Source of the DNA: Syntrophaceae bacterium
GTDB lineage: Bacteria; Desulfobacterota; Syntrophia; Syntrophales; Smithellaceae
Reading direction: 5' to 3'
DNA: 64,000 nucleotides
Assembly (NCBI GenBank): GCA_018436925.1
Contig: JAHDKI010000002.1
Location: 112,024 to 176,023 of the forward strand
Part shown: positions 55,724 through 63,669 of the stretch, piece by piece
How the letters are laid out: each line of letters begins with the position of its first letter
Position numbering within the stretch: position 1 is the first letter of the stretch
The notes under the pieces: model-generated
Database searches by the model: none
Told to the model about the DNA's origin: nothing
What the model saw: the letters and a program-made list of their open reading frames with translations, nothing else
Program-made: the position numbers and the translations under genes

Positions 55724-56317
55724 TCAGAGCAGCATTTTACTGAAATCCGGGTCATCCAAAACGGTTTTTACTATGGCGTCAAGCATATCATATTGACGCT
55801 GCTCAAGGACGGAAACATCTTCTGTCTGAACACCGGAACTGTTTACGGAATAGGTTTTCGTGTAAATCAGTTTACCTCCCCTTGTGAAGAGCACATCAAA
55901 CATAATTTCTCTATCCGTTACGGATTGAAACGACATGGTCAGTTCAGCGTCGTAAACCGGCGATGATTCCAGAATAATGATCCCCGCATGATCGAAACCC
56001 TTTTTAAGAGCATACCAGAAGAACGAAACGACAGGTTGTGCCATTCCTTCGCCTGGCGATCTATAATACAGGTCATAGCCTATGGTTTTCTCGGAATTGT
56101 AATAAGATAAATTTGATGTATTTGCCGATTTATCCAGAATGGAATGAAAAAGAATCTTTTTGCCGTGCAATGCTTTATAGTCGTCGGCTTTCACTTTCGG
56201 CATATAGTTGTCTCTGCCAATCTTAACAGTCGTGCTTACGACAGGACCGCAGCCAAGCACAAAAATTGCAATGAGAACACAGGCAGCAAAATAAATTGGG
56301 AATCGTCTCAATGTCAC
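55724..56317 (-). CDS. Putative lipoprotein
   Basis: A 197-residue envelope protein with a lipoprotein signal (FPIYFAACVLIAIFVLGC), giving a lipidated Cys near residue 23. The rest (YKALHGKKILFHSILDKSAN, DHAGIIILESSPVYDAELTM) looks like a beta-rich periplasmic domain. The start is GTG with AAGGAG upstream. AT-richer than the chromosomal genes to its left. No family is recognised. Confidence 0.75.
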   Translation of the reverse strand: MTLRRFPIYFAACVLIAIFVLGCGPVVSTTVKIGRDNYMPKVKADDYKALHGKKILFHSILDKSANTSNLSYYNSEKTIGYDLYYRSPGEGMAQPVVSFFWYALKKGFDHAGIIILESSPVYDAELTMSFQSVTDREIMFDVLFTRGGKLIYTKTYSVNSSGVQTEDVSVLEQRQYDMLDAIVKTVLDDPDFSKMLL

Positions 56318-56528
56318 CTTGATCTCCTTTTTGCATCTTTTATTTTAATGCACTTTCAATAAATACACCCCTGCCGCACGACGATTTCAATCAAGGGCGG
56401 TGTCTTTTGCCGCCGGCTCGATTGCTCTGGAAAGAGAAAACAATCTGTACCTTCGGAATTTATTTCAAATATTTGCCGCGTTTTGCCAAGCTTAAAACCC
56501 GAAAGGCAAAGGCGCCCCGGCCCATCCA

Positions 56529-57035
56529 TCAATATCCGAAATAAATCTGGTAACGGGCGTCGCGATTGTCTGTTCCGGTTCCCTGACCGGTAAAGAAAAA
56601 GAAAACGCCATCCTGGGCGTTGCTTTTCACGGGGGTGAGGTCCATGGAAATATCAATCACCGTGCCTTTGTCTCCTTTGAGGAATCCTCTGGCGGCCGCT
56701 TTCGGATCCGACGTGGTTTTCACGGTCGCCGTGGTCCAACCCCAGGAATCTTTAACTACGCCTGTCGATGAGCCGCTGCCGCTTAAAATCACCCGATACT
56801 GGCCTTGAAAGGATTCCTTCGATTCCGGATTATATGCCGTCATGGTTCCCCTTCCCTGGGCTGATGAAGTGAACTGAACCTCGCACAGCATCCTGGTTCC
56901 ATCTTTGAGTGAAATCATTTCACCCGGCAGCATATCTCCGATTTTTATATTACGCCCTGTGCCTGGCCCCGTTGCGCATCCCGCAAAGGCGATCAACATC
57001 AGAAGCGCAATAATTTGCGAAGTACGACTTTTCAT
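56529..57035 (-). CDS. Putative lipoprotein
   Basis: A 168-residue envelope protein with a lipoprotein signal (QIIALLMLIAFAGCATGPGT), lipidated near residue 20. The mature part has IGDMLPGEMISLKDGTRMLC and a beta-rich end (QDGVFFFFTGQGTGTDNRDA). GGGAGG lies before the ATG. Its upstream side abuts the palindrome at 57060-57114, so it could be a cassette gene. Between it and the other lipoprotein there is a gap of about 210 bases without a gene. No family recognised. Confidence 0.75.
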   Translation of the reverse strand: MKSRTSQIIALLMLIAFAGCATGPGTGRNIKIGDMLPGEMISLKDGTRMLCEVQFTSSAQGRGTMTAYNPESKESFQGQYRVILSGSGSSTGVVKDSWGWTTATVKTTSDPKAAARGFLKGDKGTVIDISMDLTPVKSNAQDGVFFFFTGQGTGTDNRDARYQIYFGY

Positions 57036-57059
57036 AACTTGCCTCCCATGGTTTCATTC

Positions 57060-57114
57060 GCCGAACGACAGGCTCACCCGGAGCATCGCGATCGGCGGTA
57101 TTGGCTGGTTGTGC
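57060..57114 (-). other. Candidate attC-like site after the GNAT gene
   Basis: A 55-base imperfect palindrome starting eight bases beyond the GNAT stop. On the minus strand the outer cores are GCACAAC (57114-57108) and GTTCGGC (57066-57060). Size and position fit an attC site. The cores of this site do not pair with those of its neighbouring cassettes, so support is moderate. Confidence 0.5.
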
Positions 57115-57122
57115 AACTTTCA

Positions 57123-57545
57123 TTATTCTGTAAAACCCCGCTTGGCCATTGCTTCGCGATCCACAAAGTACGCCATGCCCGTGCTCATTTTCCGAAATCC
57201 CAGTTTTGCATAAAACCCCTCTTTGCCGGGCGAGGCATAAAGGATGACGTTGCAATGGGAAAGCTTCGACAATATCTCCCCGACGATGCGTTTGCCGAAA
57301 CCCCGGCCCCGGTAATCTTCCGAAACCACGCAGTCATACAGGGCGGCCTGATAAGCGCCATCGGATAGGGCCCGGCCGAAGCCGATTAAGACGTCTTCGT
57401 CATACAAAAAGACGCGGCAGAAACTGGCTTCGAAGGCCTGTTTGTGTAAGTCCGGCTCATAATACGCCATCCCCGCGGATTTCAAAAGACCCGACACCCG
57501 ATTCCAATCGACATGCTCCGTGCCATACCGGATTTGAACGTTCAT
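57123..57545 (-). CDS. GNAT family N-acetyltransferase
   Basis: A 140-residue GNAT protein. It starts MNVQIRYGTEHVDWNRVSGL and has DCVVSEDYRGRGFGKRIVGE with the acetyl-CoA loop, then ILYASPGKEGFYAKLGFRKM. This small GNAT type is one of the most frequent integron cassette products. Its stop is followed after eight bases by a palindrome. The substrate is unknown. Confidence 0.87.
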   Translation of the reverse strand: MNVQIRYGTEHVDWNRVSGLLKSAGMAYYEPDLHKQAFEASFCRVFLYDEDVLIGFGRALSDGAYQAALYDCVVSEDYRGRGFGKRIVGEILSKLSHCNVILYASPGKEGFYAKLGFRKMSTGMAYFVDREAMAKRGFTE

Positions 57546-57560
57546 TCGACTTTCCTAAAC

Positions 57561-57614
57561 CTGCAACCAGTCTTCCGGCACTTTGGCGTGCAGACGCCCG
57601 GCGCCTGTTTACGC
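57561..57614 (-). other. Candidate attC-like site after the thioesterase gene
   Basis: A 54-base stretch between the thioesterase stop and the GNAT start. The 3' core of the thioesterase cassette reads GCGTAAA (57614-57608). Its first six bases exactly complement TTACGC in the core GTTACGC upstream of the thioesterase gene (58120-58114). The other edge reads GTTGCAG (57567-57561). Confidence 0.45.
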
Positions 57615-57633
57615 CATGCCTGAAGCGCGGCGG

Positions 57634-58080
57634 TCAGCCCGCCTGATCCGATTGCGCTTTTTCGTCGGCGTCACGGCCGATCCGTGCAATGGTGCCTTGT
57701 GCGACCGCGCACAAGTTTTCTTTGCCTTCCGTCTCCACGAATATATCGCAGCGGCATACCGCCTGCGTCTTGCTGGAATAAACGACCGTCGCCCGGGCGA
57801 TTAATCTGCCGCCGACGGCGGGCTTGAGATAATTGATTTTATATTCCGAGGTCACAACCGCCGGGCCAAGCACGCTTCCGCCGACGAAGGTAAGCGCATT
57901 GTCCGCGGCATAGCTGATCACGCCGCCGTGCACGAACCCGTGTTGCTGCTTGATTTGGTCTGTTATGGTGATGGCAAGTTCAACATGCCCCGGAGCAAAG
58001 CCGGTTAATTCCGCGCCGATCAGTCTGCTGAAAGGTTGAGAGGCCAGCGCTTCTTTTCCGAATTCCAACCATTCATTCAT
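57634..58080 (-). CDS. PaaI-type hotdog thioesterase
   Basis: A 148-residue hotdog-fold thioesterase that hydrolyses acyl- or aryl-CoA. HGFVHGGVISYAADNALTFV carries the catalytic region, followed by TSEYKINYLKPAVGGRLIAR. ATG 58080 with GGAG upstream is used. The sequences at its two edges (GTTACGC and GCGTAAA) pair, which suggests that it is a cassette. Confidence 0.85.
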   Translation of the reverse strand: MNEWLEFGKEALASQPFSRLIGAELTGFAPGHVELAITITDQIKQQHGFVHGGVISYAADNALTFVGGSVLGPAVVTSEYKINYLKPAVGGRLIARATVVYSSKTQAVCRCDIFVETEGKENLCAVAQGTIARIGRDADEKAQSDQAG

Positions 58081-58113
58081 ACGCTCTCCGTGTTCTATAA
58101 AACTGTGTCCGAT

Positions 58114-58180
58114 GCGTAACAAGTCGGCGGGAAAAAGTCAAAACAACATTCCCGTTCTAATCTTTCATCGCACCGCCGAC
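58114..58180. repeat. Inverted repeat with attC-like core, upstream of the thioesterase gene
   Basis: GTCGGCGG at 58123-58130 is the exact reverse complement of CCGCCGAC at 58173-58180, with GGGAA/TTCCC pairing inside. The core GCGTAAC (GTTACGC on the minus strand) lies three bases outside the left arm. The outer partner core near the nitroreductase stop is not clear. It could be an attC variant, or a simple stem-loop. Confidence 0.5.
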
Positions 58181-58214
58181 GGCTGATGCTTAACGAAAAT
58201 TTCTATGATGTGAT

Positions 58215-59135
58215 TCATCCCTTTATTTCCACTGATGCAAAAGTTCTGCGTATTCCTTTTTTATACGCCAATTCCGGATAGCCGAATATTACAAACAGCC
58301 CTTCTCTGCTTTTATATTTTATCCCTTGCGCTTTTCTGAATGCTTTTGCTTTCCTTCCGTGTTGGATCAGCGGATGGACCCCTCCGAGCATACATGTCCC
58401 AAGCCCGAATGTTTCCGCAGCGATCATGGCATAGGTTGCTGCAACAATTGGATCAGCGGGATCGCTATACGGTGACCCATAGAAATACATTGCCAGAGGG
58501 GCGTCATAATTGACAAGATTGATCCCCTTTTGCATGCTATCCGTATAAATACGGAACAATGGCTTTACAAAACCTTTGAATAATTCATCGTTCGCTTTGC
58601 CCCAGAAAGGTCTCATCAGGAACAAGAACCAGTCAGAAACGAACCATTTCATGCCTTGCAAGTAGAGGCAGAAATCTCTGGCAAACGCGCATACCTTATC
58701 CTTACCGCTCAAAACCAGAACATTGACATCGGAAGGCGGCAAACCCATCGGTGCGGTTTTAGCCGCCTCCAATATTTTACTGATTAGCGCATCTTCAACC
58801 GGGATGTCTCTAAATTCCCTGATGCTCCGCCTTCGCTGAAAAAGACAAAGCAGTTGTTCATATGTTGCTTTTGTCCCGATATCAGGTAAATCAAACACAT
58901 CATCCGGTGACAGTGTTCTGCCCAAAACCGTTATCGCCTCGGTCGGGCAAATGGCCATGCAGTGGCCGCAGGCGATACATCCAAACAAAGGGTTATCTGA
59001 TCGTTTAACTTTCCGGTTTTCAATCTTCAAGCTGAAATCTTTACATACGGACACGCACAATCCGCATCCGGTGCAGTTTTCTTCATGAATTCTTATTTCA
59101 GCTTTGACTTTTGTTCTTGAAGTCGGAATGGCCAT
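58215..59135 (-). CDS. Ferredoxin-nitroreductase fusion
   Basis: A 306-residue protein. The N-terminus has two 4Fe-4S motifs, ENCTGCGLCVSVCKDFSLKI and FGCIACGHCMAICPTEAITV (residues 19-70). The C-terminus is a nitroreductase flavin domain (RRRSIREFRDIPVEDALISK; ETFGLGTCMLGGVHPLIQHG). Such fusions reduce small molecules in anaerobes with electrons from ferredoxin. No strong SD was seen. It lies inside the accessory block, with no clear cassette edge on its upstream side. Confidence 0.9.
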   Translation of the reverse strand: MAIPTSRTKVKAEIRIHEENCTGCGLCVSVCKDFSLKIENRKVKRSDNPLFGCIACGHCMAICPTEAITVLGRTLSPDDVFDLPDIGTKATYEQLLCLFQRRRSIREFRDIPVEDALISKILEAAKTAPMGLPPSDVNVLVLSGKDKVCAFARDFCLYLQGMKWFVSDWFLFLMRPFWGKANDELFKGFVKPLFRIYTDSMQKGINLVNYDAPLAMYFYGSPYSDPADPIVAATYAMIAAETFGLGTCMLGGVHPLIQHGRKAKAFRKAQGIKYKSREGLFVIFGYPELAYKKGIRRTFASVEIKG

Positions 59136-59252
59136 AAAATTCTCGCTTGTCCTTGCAATTGCGGAACGAAAAGCCTACCGGAGCCGGGCGCTTTTTGGTC
59201 GCGATCCGCTGAAAGCCAGGATCATGTTATCTTGATGTCTGTCTTGCAACAC

Positions 59253-59531
59253 CTATTTTGCAGCTTTTCGAACCCTTCTCAACTCGAAAACAACGGGATT
59301 GCCTCCGTCGGGACACACAACTTCTGTAACGTCCTTGTCCTTTGACCAGAAGAAATTGCCGCCGAACATCAAGGGCATCAAACTTGGAAGGATCGCGCTG
59401 AAAGCGAAAATGCAAAGTCCGGGAGGCGTCAAGCCCAGGGTCTCGAATTCATCGCCGACCTTATGCCCGGCCACACACGTGCCTTTTTGAGAAGTTACTT
59501 TTATTTTGACTTTATAAATGTCCTGGTCCAT
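59253..59531 (-). CDS. TIGR04076 family protein
   Basis: A 92-residue protein of the TIGR04076 family. It begins YKVKIKVTSQKGTCVAGHKV, and PPGLCIFAFSAILPSLMPLM and VVCPDGGNPVVFEL follow. The three conserved Cys residues are those of the family, seen mostly in anaerobes and of unknown function. AGGAGG lies before the ATG. It is on the same strand and close to the isochorismatase gene. Confidence 0.85.
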   Translation of the reverse strand: MDQDIYKVKIKVTSQKGTCVAGHKVGDEFETLGLTPPGLCIFAFSAILPSLMPLMFGGNFFWSKDKDVTEVVCPDGGNPVVFELRRVRKAAK

Positions 59532-59616
59532 GGCGTGCCTCCTTATCGGGGTTTAATGGCCCATATATATGGTCAACTCTTTAACGGAAAAGCATGCTCA
59601 TCCGCATCATCGGAAG

Positions 59617-60168
59617 CTATGCCATTTCTTTGATGATCTCTTTTGTTGAACCCACCCTGGCGTAAGGATACGACAATGCGGCCATAAACACGGCATGAAC
59701 CTCCGGCGCTTTGATCGTGTTCCCGTTGAAGAATAAATCCTTTGTTGCGCAAGCATCCTCTGCCACAGCGCAATTGAAGCCCAAATCAAAAGCGGCACGG
59801 GTTGTTGCGTCAATGCACATATGGCTCATCGCACCGCAGATGACAAGATGGTCGATACCCATGCGCCTTAGGATCTCCGATAAAGATGTATTGCGAAAGC
59901 TGTTCGGATAGTTCTTAACGATCACCGTTTCACCCTCTTTGGGGGAAACCCTTGCATTTAATTGTGCGCCTTCCGTGCCCGGCAAGAAATAAGATGCATT
60001 CGGGGCAAGTGAAATGTGCTGGATATGGATGACAGGCCGCTTCGACTTCCTGAATTCAGTCAAGAGCGCTGCGGCATTTTCTGCAGCGGCTTTAATACCG
60101 AAAAGTTCCATTTTGCCGCCGGGAAAATAGTCATTTTGCATATCAACAATAACAAGACCTCGATTCAT
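59617..60168 (-). CDS. Isochorismatase-family cysteine hydrolase
   Basis: A 183-residue hydrolase. The start carries the catalytic Asp in RGLVIVDMQNDYFPGGKMEL, and the nucleophile Cys is in HLVICGAMSHMCIDATTRAA near residue 118. RPVIHIQHIS, the DLGFNCAVAEDACATKDL segment and the cis-peptide region match this family of nicotinamidase-like enzymes. The substrate is unknown. AAAGGAG precedes the ATG. The gap between it and 60438 contains attC-like sequence D. Confidence 0.9.
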   Translation of the reverse strand: MNRGLVIVDMQNDYFPGGKMELFGIKAAAENAAALLTEFRKSKRPVIHIQHISLAPNASYFLPGTEGAQLNARVSPKEGETVIVKNYPNSFRNTSLSEILRRMGIDHLVICGAMSHMCIDATTRAAFDLGFNCAVAEDACATKDLFFNGNTIKAPEVHAVFMAALSYPYARVGSTKEIIKEMA

Positions 60169-60370
60169 ACCTACTCCTTTTCTGATGCGGTATTTAAAGG
60201 CATCACGAGTCTGCAGAATAATTCAAACCACTATTTTCGTGATATTGCCAGGATTCGTTCTTAACCCTCCTCATTAAGAGATCGCTGCTTGTGAGCTATT
60301 ATCTCAGCCGTCGATTATTTGTGCGGCAACCACTGAAAACCGCTTTCCAACTTATTCGACAAGCCCAAAC

Positions 60371-60424
60371 GAATAACGAAGCCGGAGCAGCCCCGCAGCT
60401 TATGATCCTTTGTAATGGTTAGTT
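60371..60424 (-). other. Candidate attC-like site after the membrane protein gene
   Basis: A 54-base imperfect palindrome beginning 13 bases beyond the stop at 60438. Cores on the minus strand are AACTAAC (60424-60418) and GTTATTC (60377-60371), five of seven bases pairing. Inside, AAGC/GCTT and CGG/CCG stems are present. The AACTAA core nearly complements TTAGCT at the other edge of the same gene. The rest of the gap, 60169-60370, holds no gene. Confidence 0.5.
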
Positions 60425-60437
60425 CAGCGAAATATCA

Positions 60438-60974
60438 TTATTTTTTATCCTCTTTATATCCGGGATACAATTTCTTTGCACATTCTGGACATATGCCGTG
60501 AGTGAATGACGCCTCAGAGTGATTCGTTATATATTTTTCTAATTGTTCATACTCGCCGGCATCAGTTCGAATACGTTTGCACGATGCGCATATTGGTAAA
60601 ATGCCTTCTAATGTTTTCACCTTTTTTTTCAACTCACTTGTTTGCCATGCTGTTCTGTCAATGAGATACACAAAAAACATCAGGCTTAGCATAGCTATCG
60701 ATGAATTGATCGCGGCGACAAATAGTGCATGTGTTTCTTGCCATGGAAAATGAAAACCAATTCGCACCAAAGGAAGAAGTATGGCGAGTGCATATGCCGG
60801 CGTTTTATTCCGCCATGCAGCTAAGCCAACTGGAATAATATAGACAATCGGGAATTGAATATGTTGCCCCGTAATGTAATCGATAACCAAAACGATTAAA
60901 GCAAGCAGCAGGCACAGTAAGTTAAACATTCGTTTAGACACGATCTCTATATCATTGAGAATGGCCTTTATCAT
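60438..60974 (-). CDS. Membrane protein with C-terminal cysteine motifs
   Basis: A 178-residue inner-membrane protein with about four helices (MFNLLCLLLALIVLVIDYIT, then IQFPIVYIIPVGLAA, YALAILLPLVRIGF and SSIAMLSLMFFVYLID). A short cytoplasmic segment follows (KTLEGILPICASCKRIRTDA, then GICPECAKKLYPGY). That Cys-rich tail is typical of the ends of PAS or histidine kinase-like sensor proteins, here without a kinase. AT-rich, bounded by candidate attC cores. Function unknown. Confidence 0.7.
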   Translation of the reverse strand: MIKAILNDIEIVSKRMFNLLCLLLALIVLVIDYITGQHIQFPIVYIIPVGLAAWRNKTPAYALAILLPLVRIGFHFPWQETHALFVAAINSSIAMLSLMFFVYLIDRTAWQTSELKKKVKTLEGILPICASCKRIRTDAGEYEQLEKYITNHSEASFTHGICPECAKKLYPGYKEDKK

Positions 60975-61009
60975 TGTGCGTACCTTTTCATAAATCGACT
61001 GCTACGAAA

Positions 61010-61067
61010 AGCTAATCCTGAGCGTAAGCGATCGGATGGGTTGGCCGGCCGGGCTTTGATGTTGCGC
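61010..61067 (-). other. Candidate attC-like site after the flavodoxin gene
   Basis: A 58-base imperfect palindrome between the flavodoxin and membrane protein genes. Cores on the minus strand are GCGCAAC (61067-61061) and ATTAGCT (61016-61010). The inner arms ATCC/GGAT and a central CCGATCGC...GCTCAGG block are shared with the site at 63191. GCGCAA nearly complements TTGCGT at 61864 (one mismatch). Confidence 0.55.
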
Positions 61068-61131
61068 CTTGCCGGCGACTTTCGCCCGCAACCCCTTGAA
61101 AAAGAGTAACATGCCACTTTATGATGAGCCC

Positions 61132-61803
61132 CTACCGTGTGAACTTTGCCAATACCGGGTTTCGCGTCCACGAACGTATCGCATTCCAGTCACGAAAATC
61201 CCCTTCGGGAGTCCCTTTGGACTTGAGAATCTTCTTGTTCAGCCAGGACAGAATTTTATAGTCCAACGCGCCCGCGAATGTTCCCATCCCAACCGGTTTT
61301 ATCTCCGGCACGGCCTTCACTACGGCATCCATATAAGACAATACTTCCGCCTGTTTCTCTTGCGTCGGCCGGGACAGATTCATACACACAAGGAAATAGG
61401 CAACAGGCACTTGACGCAGGCTATCCTTGTTTTTCTTAATAAAATCTAACGCCTCAGACATCCACTTGCCCATATAGATCGCGCTGCCTATCACCACTGC
61501 CTGATAGGAACTGACATCACGGACATTCTTGATCAACATCACGTCGACCGCCATGCCTTTGCTGCACAACTCCTTTCCAATGGCATCAGCGACGCCCCCG
61601 GTGGAGCCATATTTACTGGCGTAGGTGACCAATACTTTTTTCTTCATGATTTTCTCATCTCCGCATCGTCCTTCAGCAAACTTGATCTCTGCTGCATGCC
61701 CATCCCCTATGTCCCCGAGTGACATTGCGGTAATCACACCGGCGGACAAAGCCAGAAAATCCCGACGGCTGACACACCATAGCGCATTATAGCCATATTC
61801 CAT
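61132..61803 (-). CDS. Tat-exported flavodoxin-domain protein (HemG-like)
   Basis: A 223-residue protein. A twin-arginine signal (SRRDFLALSAGVITAMSLG) near residue 11 suggests folded export with its flavin. The flavodoxin domain (KKKVLVTYASKYGSTGGVAD) resembles menaquinone-dependent protoporphyrinogen oxidase HemG, with VIGSAIYMGKWMSEALDFIK after it. AAGGAGG before ATG 61803 supports the long form with the signal. The edges GTTGCGT and GCGCAAC fit a cassette. Confidence 0.83.
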   Translation of the reverse strand: MEYGYNALWCVSRRDFLALSAGVITAMSLGDIGDGHAAEIKFAEGRCGDEKIMKKKVLVTYASKYGSTGGVADAIGKELCSKGMAVDVMLIKNVRDVSSYQAVVIGSAIYMGKWMSEALDFIKKNKDSLRQVPVAYFLVCMNLSRPTQEKQAEVLSYMDAVVKAVPEIKPVGMGTFAGALDYKILSWLNKKILKSKGTPEGDFRDWNAIRSWTRNPVLAKFTR

Positions 61804-61863
61804 ACCAACACCTCCTTTTCATGGCTCGATCGCCAAACACTGAAACAGAAGACACGACAATAT

Positions 61864-61986
61864 ACGCAACCGGAAACATCATTGATATTCAGGGCGCATC
61901 TATTTCCTTCTCCTGTCGCTGATCAGCGAAAAGATCAGCCGGAGAGCGCCACGGTCCCGCGATACGGTGGTGCGATCTTGTTATAG
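61864..61986 (-). other. Candidate attC-like site after the SRPBCC gene (long form)
   Basis: About 123 bases, close to the length of Vibrio VCR sites. Cores on the minus strand are CTATAAC (61986-61980), which contains the SRPBCC stop codon TAA, and GTTGCGT (61870-61864). A perfect GCTGATC/GATCAGC stem lies inside. CTATAA is the exact complement of TTATAG at 62490-62485. Confidence 0.5.
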
Positions 61987-62469
61987 ATCATTTTTTTCAA
62001 CACATTTTTTTAAATAGTCCCCCTCTTCACGAAGATGTTTTTTGATTGAATTGATGCCTTCAGTAATTCTTTTCTTCGCAAAGAGTTTTCCAATCCGTCC
62101 GACTCTATAACATCCGATTGCCTTGAAATTGCAGCCGCTAGACGTTTTTTCAATAATGAAGGAATTTTTTGGAATGAAGACACGGAACAACCAGAAAGTT
62201 GGCGTGTATTCAATTAAGCGATTGGGAATCATTTTGGTTACAACAAATTTTAATGTATGAACAACGCCGTGAATATATTCTTTAGCATGCACAATGGACC
62301 CTACTTCCCATGGTTTACCCTTTACCCAGCAAAACGAAATATGATCATCAGGGTGCCATGCCCGATAGGATGCATCGTCTTTCAGATTCAATAGAAACTT
62401 GAATACGGCTTCAGGTTCCGCTTCGATTTCAATGGAATCTTCAATAACAATTTCTTCCAATAATTTCAT
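61981..62469 (-). CDS. SRPBCC family protein
   Basis: A 162-residue polyketide cyclase/START-like protein that could bind a hydrophobic ligand. The opening LLEEIVIEDSIEIEAEPEAV, FKFLLNLKDDASYRAWHPDD and MIPNRLIEYTPTFWLFRVF are typical. ATG 62469 is used; GTG 62484 is also possible. Its stop codon is part of the palindrome downstream. Bounded by candidate attC cores TTATAG and CTATAA, it looks like a cassette gene. Confidence 0.8.
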   Translation of the reverse strand: MKLLEEIVIEDSIEIEAEPEAVFKFLLNLKDDASYRAWHPDDHISFCWVKGKPWEVGSIVHAKEYIHGVVHTLKFVVTKMIPNRLIEYTPTFWLFRVFIPKNSFIIEKTSSGCNFKAIGCYRVGRIGKLFAKKRITEGINSIKKHLREEGDYLKKCVEKNDL

Positions 62470-62484
62470 AATATGCGAGCTCAC

Positions 62485-62539
62485 CTATAATGAAAAGCAG
62501 AGCCGGAGCGAAGCGTTCGGGTGCGGCGCCGGGTTGTGC
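62485..62539 (-). other. Candidate attC-like site after vapC
   Basis: A 55-base imperfect palindrome two bases beyond the vapC stop. Cores on the minus strand are GCACAAC (62539-62533) and ATTATAG (62491-62485, one change from GTTATAG). The inside holds GCCG/CGGC and a CGAA/TTCG hairpin. GCACAAC exactly complements GTTGTGC at 63191-63197, on the other side of vapBC. Confidence 0.65.
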
Positions 62540-62541
62540 AT

Positions 62542-62916
62542 TTATTTCTTTGGGAAATATTTGACCTTACTTATATCTTTAAAGCCCACATCCTGTGTCC
62601 ATATAGTGGCCTTGAATTGCTGAGCTGTTGCTAAAATAATGCTGTCAGCCATTGGAAGCTGATGCTCCAAGCTCAGGCGTGCTGCGGATAGTGCTAATGC
62701 CTTATTTAAATCAACGACTTCCCCTTTTTGCATGGCAACGACAGCCTGCAATGCCTCATTCTCACTGGATTCCCTCAGGATGACTTTAAATACTTCGTAT
62801 ATGGTTATTGCAGGAACGATAAGTTTGGTTGGATTACTCAATGGTGCCATAAAATGCTTTGCATTGATCTCATCAGCAAAATAAGCAAGCCAGCCTGAAG
62901 AATCTACAATATTCAT
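62542..62916 (-). CDS. vapC: PIN-domain toxin, VapC type
   Basis: A 124-residue PIN ribonuclease toxin. The catalytic acids are visible in NIVDSSGWLAYFADE (Asp5), TIYEVFKVIL, PMADSIILATAQQ and TQDVGF. PIN toxins cut tRNA or other RNA when the antitoxin is lost. Its ATG overlaps the vapB stop by 4 bases, so antitoxin and toxin are coupled. Bounded by attC-like cores together with vapB, it is a two-gene cassette; toxin-antitoxin pairs are common in sedentary integrons, where they stabilise the array. Confidence 0.92.
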   Translation of the reverse strand: MNIVDSSGWLAYFADEINAKHFMAPLSNPTKLIVPAITIYEVFKVILRESSENEALQAVVAMQKGEVVDLNKALALSAARLSLEHQLPMADSIILATAQQFKATIWTQDVGFKDISKVKYFPKK

Positions 62917-63119
62917 AATCGATCTTCCTCGCGCTTGAATTCTGTATTGATGCCTTTGAGAAATCCACGGAGTTCTTTGATATCCCGTTCAGGAATCAGT
63001 TCAATTCTTCCGGCATATTCTACAACCTGCATTTTTTGACCCGGCCGAAGCTTTAATGATTCTCTGACGTCTTTGGGTATAACCACCTGATATTTGGGTG
63101 ATACAGTCACCGAATGCAT
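62913..63119 (-). CDS. vapB: AbrB/SpoVT-type antitoxin, VapB type
   Basis: A 68-residue DNA-binding antitoxin with the swapped-hairpin fold (HSVTVSPKYQVVIPKDVRES) and a charged C-terminus that would cover the toxin. GGAGG lies seven bases before ATG 63119. An upstream open frame runs through the attC-like site and has no SD, so it is not used. Antitoxins of this type repress their own operon. Confidence 0.9.
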   Translation of the reverse strand: MHSVTVSPKYQVVIPKDVRESLKLRPGQKMQVVEYAGRIELIPERDIKELRGFLKGINTEFKREEDRL

Positions 63120-63190
63120 ACCAATACCTCCATCGATATATTGTTCGTATGACGATATCACAATCGATGTTATTCTGTCAATTCTTCCAT

Positions 63191-63246
63191 GCACAACGAC
63201 AACATCAGCCTGAGCGAAACGATCGGGTGGATTGCCCTTGTTGGGC
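63191..63246 (-). other. Candidate attC-like site after the 63261 gene
   Basis: A 56-base imperfect palindrome. Cores on the minus strand are GCCCAAC (63246-63240), 14 bases beyond the stop of the preceding gene, and GTTGTGC (63197-63191). Six of the seven outer base pairs form. CAA/TTG and TC/GA inner boxes with an extra unpaired base between them are the mark of attC sites. This is the best single site in the array. Confidence 0.65.
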
Positions 63247-63260
63247 ATATCTATATTCAA

Positions 63261-63650
63261 TTAAATAAGCCATGTTTTATTGGGTCGAACCGGGTCTATG
63301 CCTACAATTTGGTTGTTTTGAAGTATAGGCAAAATATAATTTATACAACGAACGTTTGAGTTTTTATCTCGTGAAGCAATGCAAAGCGGCCCAGCTATTT
63401 GTCTAGAGTTGGATGAACGAATCTCACATTGATTATTAAAATAATGTTTGTTGTGAATGAGATAATGCAATGCAGCCAAGAACGATTCTTTAGATATGAA
63501 AATGTTTTGAGGTGCAATCATAATCTTTTGATTGGTCAGTTTTTCAATATAAAAGTCTTTCCCTTTATAGAGATCTGGTGTTCGATACCGTTTGCCTATT
63601 TGCAACTTAGGCCATATTTGATTCAATATCTTTTGACAATGTTCGCACAT
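63261..63650 (-). CDS. Hypothetical AT-rich cassette protein
   Basis: A 129-residue soluble protein starting MCEHCQKILNQIWPKLQIGK, rich in Asn, Ile and Lys. A CxxC pair lies at the start and Cys residues recur later; no known domain is seen. GAGG lies before ATG 63650. It is flanked by GTTGGGC at 63670-63676 and GCCCAAC at 63240-63246, an exact complementary pair, so it looks like an integrated gene cassette. Base composition differs clearly from the housekeeping genes. Confidence 0.7.
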   Translation of the reverse strand: MCEHCQKILNQIWPKLQIGKRYRTPDLYKGKDFYIEKLTNQKIMIAPQNIFISKESFLAALHYLIHNKHYFNNQCEIRSSNSRQIAGPLCIASRDKNSNVRCINYILPILQNNQIVGIDPVRPNKTWLI

Positions 63651-63669
63651 ATTTTTACCTCGATTACAA

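Noticed and set aside
59161..59232. Possible attC between the nitroreductase and TIGR04076 genes (core GTTCCGC)
   Set aside because: The opposite core is not convincing and the two sides do not pair.
63120..63260. Upstream extension of the vapB frame
   Set aside because: It reads through an attC-like palindrome and the SD is at the internal ATG.
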